Part shown: positions 61,401 through 64,000 of the stretch, piece after piece | Numbering within the stretch: the stretch's first letter is position 1 | Layout: each line of letters starts with the position of its first letter | Assembly: GCF_030463565.1 (NCBI RefSeq) | Contig: NC_134644.1 | Span: 112,223,684 to 112,287,683, forward strand | Reading direction: 5' to 3' | DNA length: 64,000 bases | Origin: Pelecanus crispus | Lineage: Eukaryota; Chordata; Aves; Pelecaniformes; Pelecanidae | Notes under the pieces: model-generated | What the model was told of the DNA's origin: nothing | Databases searched by the model: none | Seen by the model: only the letters and a program-made list of their open reading frames with translations | Position numbers and translations under genes: made by a program

Positions 61401-64000
61401 GTAAAGAATTTAGGTTCCACAGCTTTCTAAGCATCCCACGTCAATAGTATTTTCTGTGTCATATTTGGTTTTAAAAGGTTAAGAGAGAAGAAGAACGCTG
61501 TTTGTGGATTTTGGAGCTCTTTGGTACCACAGCTGTTTTCAAGAACAGAGAACTAAGTCTTCTCTACAGTTCTTCTAAAGTCAGCATAAGAGGAATTTGA
61601 TTAACACACACTTTGTGACCTGAAGACTCCAGTAGAATTGGGAGAGTTTTTTCCCGGGGCTTGCATATGAAACGTTTTGATGGGTTTTTTTGGTTTTTTG
61701 TTTTTTTCCTGTTGTAAGACAGGACCTTGGAAAGGTATTATTAAGCCTACTTCATCCTTTATTTAAATTTACTTTCAGGATCATAGAATGCAATGAAGCT
61801 GTAGTCCAAAGCAATTAGGTATGAATGATTCATCAAGATAATTTAATGTAACCTGGCAAATTACAGAAAAATTAGATTTTTCCTGATCTTAATTATGTTG
61901 GAAGCAGAGGCAGTATACACAAGGATCTTATTTCATGACATGGTGCTTATTTATAACAATTCTTTAGAGGAAAACCCCAATGGTTTCCTAGTAACAGCGG
62001 TGATTGATGTACATATAAGTAGATCGATCACAACTTCTGAGAGAAAAATTGCAGTACTCAGCTAAATGAAAATCAAAAAAACCCCAGAAAAAAAAAAAGT
62101 AGAGATCTAGTGATAAGCTTTAAAAACTCTCTTACTGCTGCTTCTTGGGAGATGTTTCTCTTTGTTTCGGATTCAGAATTCAAATTCTTAACCAAAAGGC
62201 AGGTGTCAACCCTTTTTCTTTTCTCAATGAAAAAAAGGTCACACTTTTCTTTTACAACACAGAATTCAAGGGACTCTCTCATCTGATATTCTTTGGTTAG
62301 AGCACTCATCTATGATGTACAAGTCCTGTGTTAAAATTCCCCACTGCCTGTGGGCAAGGTTCAACATTACACTTTCTGTAATGGAAAAATCAGCTGAAAA
62401 TGTTCCCTTTCTCCTTTCTGCCCACACTGCTGTTCACTGTCCCTCAGTTTTGCCATTGTGACTGAAAGGGTGCTTTGTAGACTGAAGCACTTTGGTCATC
62501 TGGTTTGCAAGAGCCCTACAAACTGTTGTACTGGCACAGCCGAGGAGCAGGAACAAGCAGACAAGGGTAAGAGATGGCAGGGTATTTCTCAGACTGGCTT
62601 TGGTGCCAGATAGTTTGTTTGCGGAATGATGACCTGTGAGCAATATGCAACCCAATGTAGGTGAATGTTATCGCCACCAGACTACTCATTTCTCTGATGC
62701 AGAATCACTTTTGAAACCCTGTGACTAAGCTTTTCTAATATGAGATCTAATATAAGTGTATATTTTTGCAGCACAATGATTAAAAATTAATAGAACCAGA
62801 GACGACTCTGTTTCAGCTTCTGTTGCAGGCCTTTTATGTACCTCATATTAGATAGTCATTATGTAAAAAAAAGCAGCAGACTTTCACAGCTGCACAGCAA
62901 GCTTTCATCTGGGATTTCTTAACCTCTGAACAGATGACTTTACAAACAAAATGATGTCCTTCTAATGTAGTTTTACTTTTCTAGGTAATAATAATAAACT
63001 TTATTTTTGAAAATAAAATTTGGTATTTCCATTCCCAAGATTCCACAAAATGGAAGTCATTAAATTAAAGCCAATTGGATATCTTTATTAGTATTATGTT
63101 TTGTATATTTGTACTTGGGGGTGTTCTGAGACTTCATGAGGACAAGAGCTCTGTGACTGATATAGATGTTTCTATAAATGTTATGGAAAAACACGGTTGT
63201 TGAAAAGAAAGTTCTAGGAATCAATCAGTGCAAGCTAAGACCAAATAAAGTGAATCACTTGTTCCATTGTAAAGCAATCTTTTCTTTTTAGAAATGCTTA
63301 TTGGAAAATTCTGTTGTTCACAATAAACAGAACAGTCTGGAAAACAGTGAAACAGAGACGATGGGGTTTTTCTCCACAAAGGATGGTGCATGGAGGTGGA
63401 AAAAACCCCAATTAGCTAACAGATGTTTCAGGAATGAAATGTTAGTAAGAAGGAGTTACTTGTATGTTGTTTCCCCACATAATTCTCAATGGACAATAAA
63501 TGCGGCCCTTCAGCCAGAAAAGTTCACAAAACTAGTACCAGCCTTTAATCTAGATTTTTGTTCTCTAAGGACTTTCCTAACAGCAGAGAAAGCTCCTATT
63601 TATACTAGAGGAGGCCTGCAGATTGTACTGAGGATATGGTTTTGGTGGGGAAGCATGTCTTGAGGTGCTTCAACCTCTAATATTCATTCTTTGTAGCTCT
63701 TTTATTAAGACACAGGACAAAATGGGAGAGGCACTGTAGCTATGTACTGAAAACCCACTAGAGAAAATGAAACACTTACTGCAAGAAACTAAATTAGTAT
63801 GACTGCTTATTTCAGATGGAAGCTTTTATCCTCTAAGAGCTTTTGTTGCAAAGAAAGAGACTCCACATTTTATTCTGAATAAAGAAAATGTTGCTCAAAA
63901 AAACCCCCTACTACAATCTCAAATCAGTCAAGGGGCTATTATTGCATCAAAAAGGATACTTTCATTTAAGGCAGAAAATAAATGATTGCTGTTATCCTAT
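58456..64000 (-). other. DOK6: DOK6 last intron (partial)
   Basis: DNA continuing to the window edge should be DOK6 intron. The first 250 bp are GC-rich like the exon, then composition turns AT-rich. An (AG)n run lies at 60818-60832. No exon, CR1 or LTR was recognised. The open frame at 63301-63663 has no recognised domain or splice context. Confidence 0.75.

Noticed and set aside
63301-63663. A 120-codon + frame near the right edge
   Set aside because: It starts with TTG, no known family, no splice context and antisense to DOK6.
1-64000. CRISPR arrays, bacterial operons, phage or plasmid systems
   Set aside because: The window is spliced vertebrate DNA with bird retroelements; no regularly spaced repeats or prokaryotic gene clusters are present.

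Overview
The window is AT-rich vertebrate nuclear DNA from a bird. Three things point there: several CR1 LINE copies, a tRNA-Ile/CR1 composite SINE, and a solo retroviral LTR of a type common in neoavian genomes. The SINE resembles the family described from passerines, so a songbird or close relative is plausible, but the species cannot be fixed from this sequence alone.

Layout. Positions 1-4240 are upstream DNA: a 139-bp near-perfect inverted repeat (1757-1895 and 3781-3919), then a small GC/CpG-rich patch (about 4040-4240). The patch abuts a candidate signal-peptide exon (4249-4318). Exons of CD226 (DNAM-1), the two-Ig-domain activating receptor of NK and T cells, follow on the + strand: first Ig domain (15221-15553), second Ig domain (34896-35228), transmembrane (43466-43577), juxtamembrane tail (44445-44505) and terminal tail with stop (45777-45938). 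With the candidate signal exon the splice phases (1,1,1,2,0) all join and give one open reading frame of 356 codons plus stop.

The introns hold most of the repeats. Intron 1 has a solo LTR with exact 5-bp target duplication (6501-7022), a GC-rich island (about 8440-8740) and the SINE (about 14629-14752, minus). Intron 2 has an old minus-strand CR1 remnant, a CR1 5' fragment, and CR1 copies at 27.3-27.9 kb, 29.1-29.9 kb and 31.0-32.1 kb. Intron 3 has CR1 at 35.3-35.8 kb (minus), 37.9-39.1 kb (+) and an old copy at 39.9-40.4 kb (minus).

Beyond CD226 the next recognisable exon is the last coding exon of DOK6 on the minus strand (58316-58455). The two genes are therefore tail to tail, as in the human 18q22 neighbourhood. 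The interval 46.4-58.3 kb holds intergenic DNA plus an undetermined length of DOK6 3' UTR, and 58456-64000 is DOK6 intron. RTTN, expected upstream of CD226, was not recognised.

The observations most worth following are the inverted repeat beside the candidate CD226 promoter, a CR1 subfamily with a duplicated 3' tail (three copies here), and the CD226 tail, which keeps the YVN signalling motif and a downstream serine but lacks the second tyrosine.
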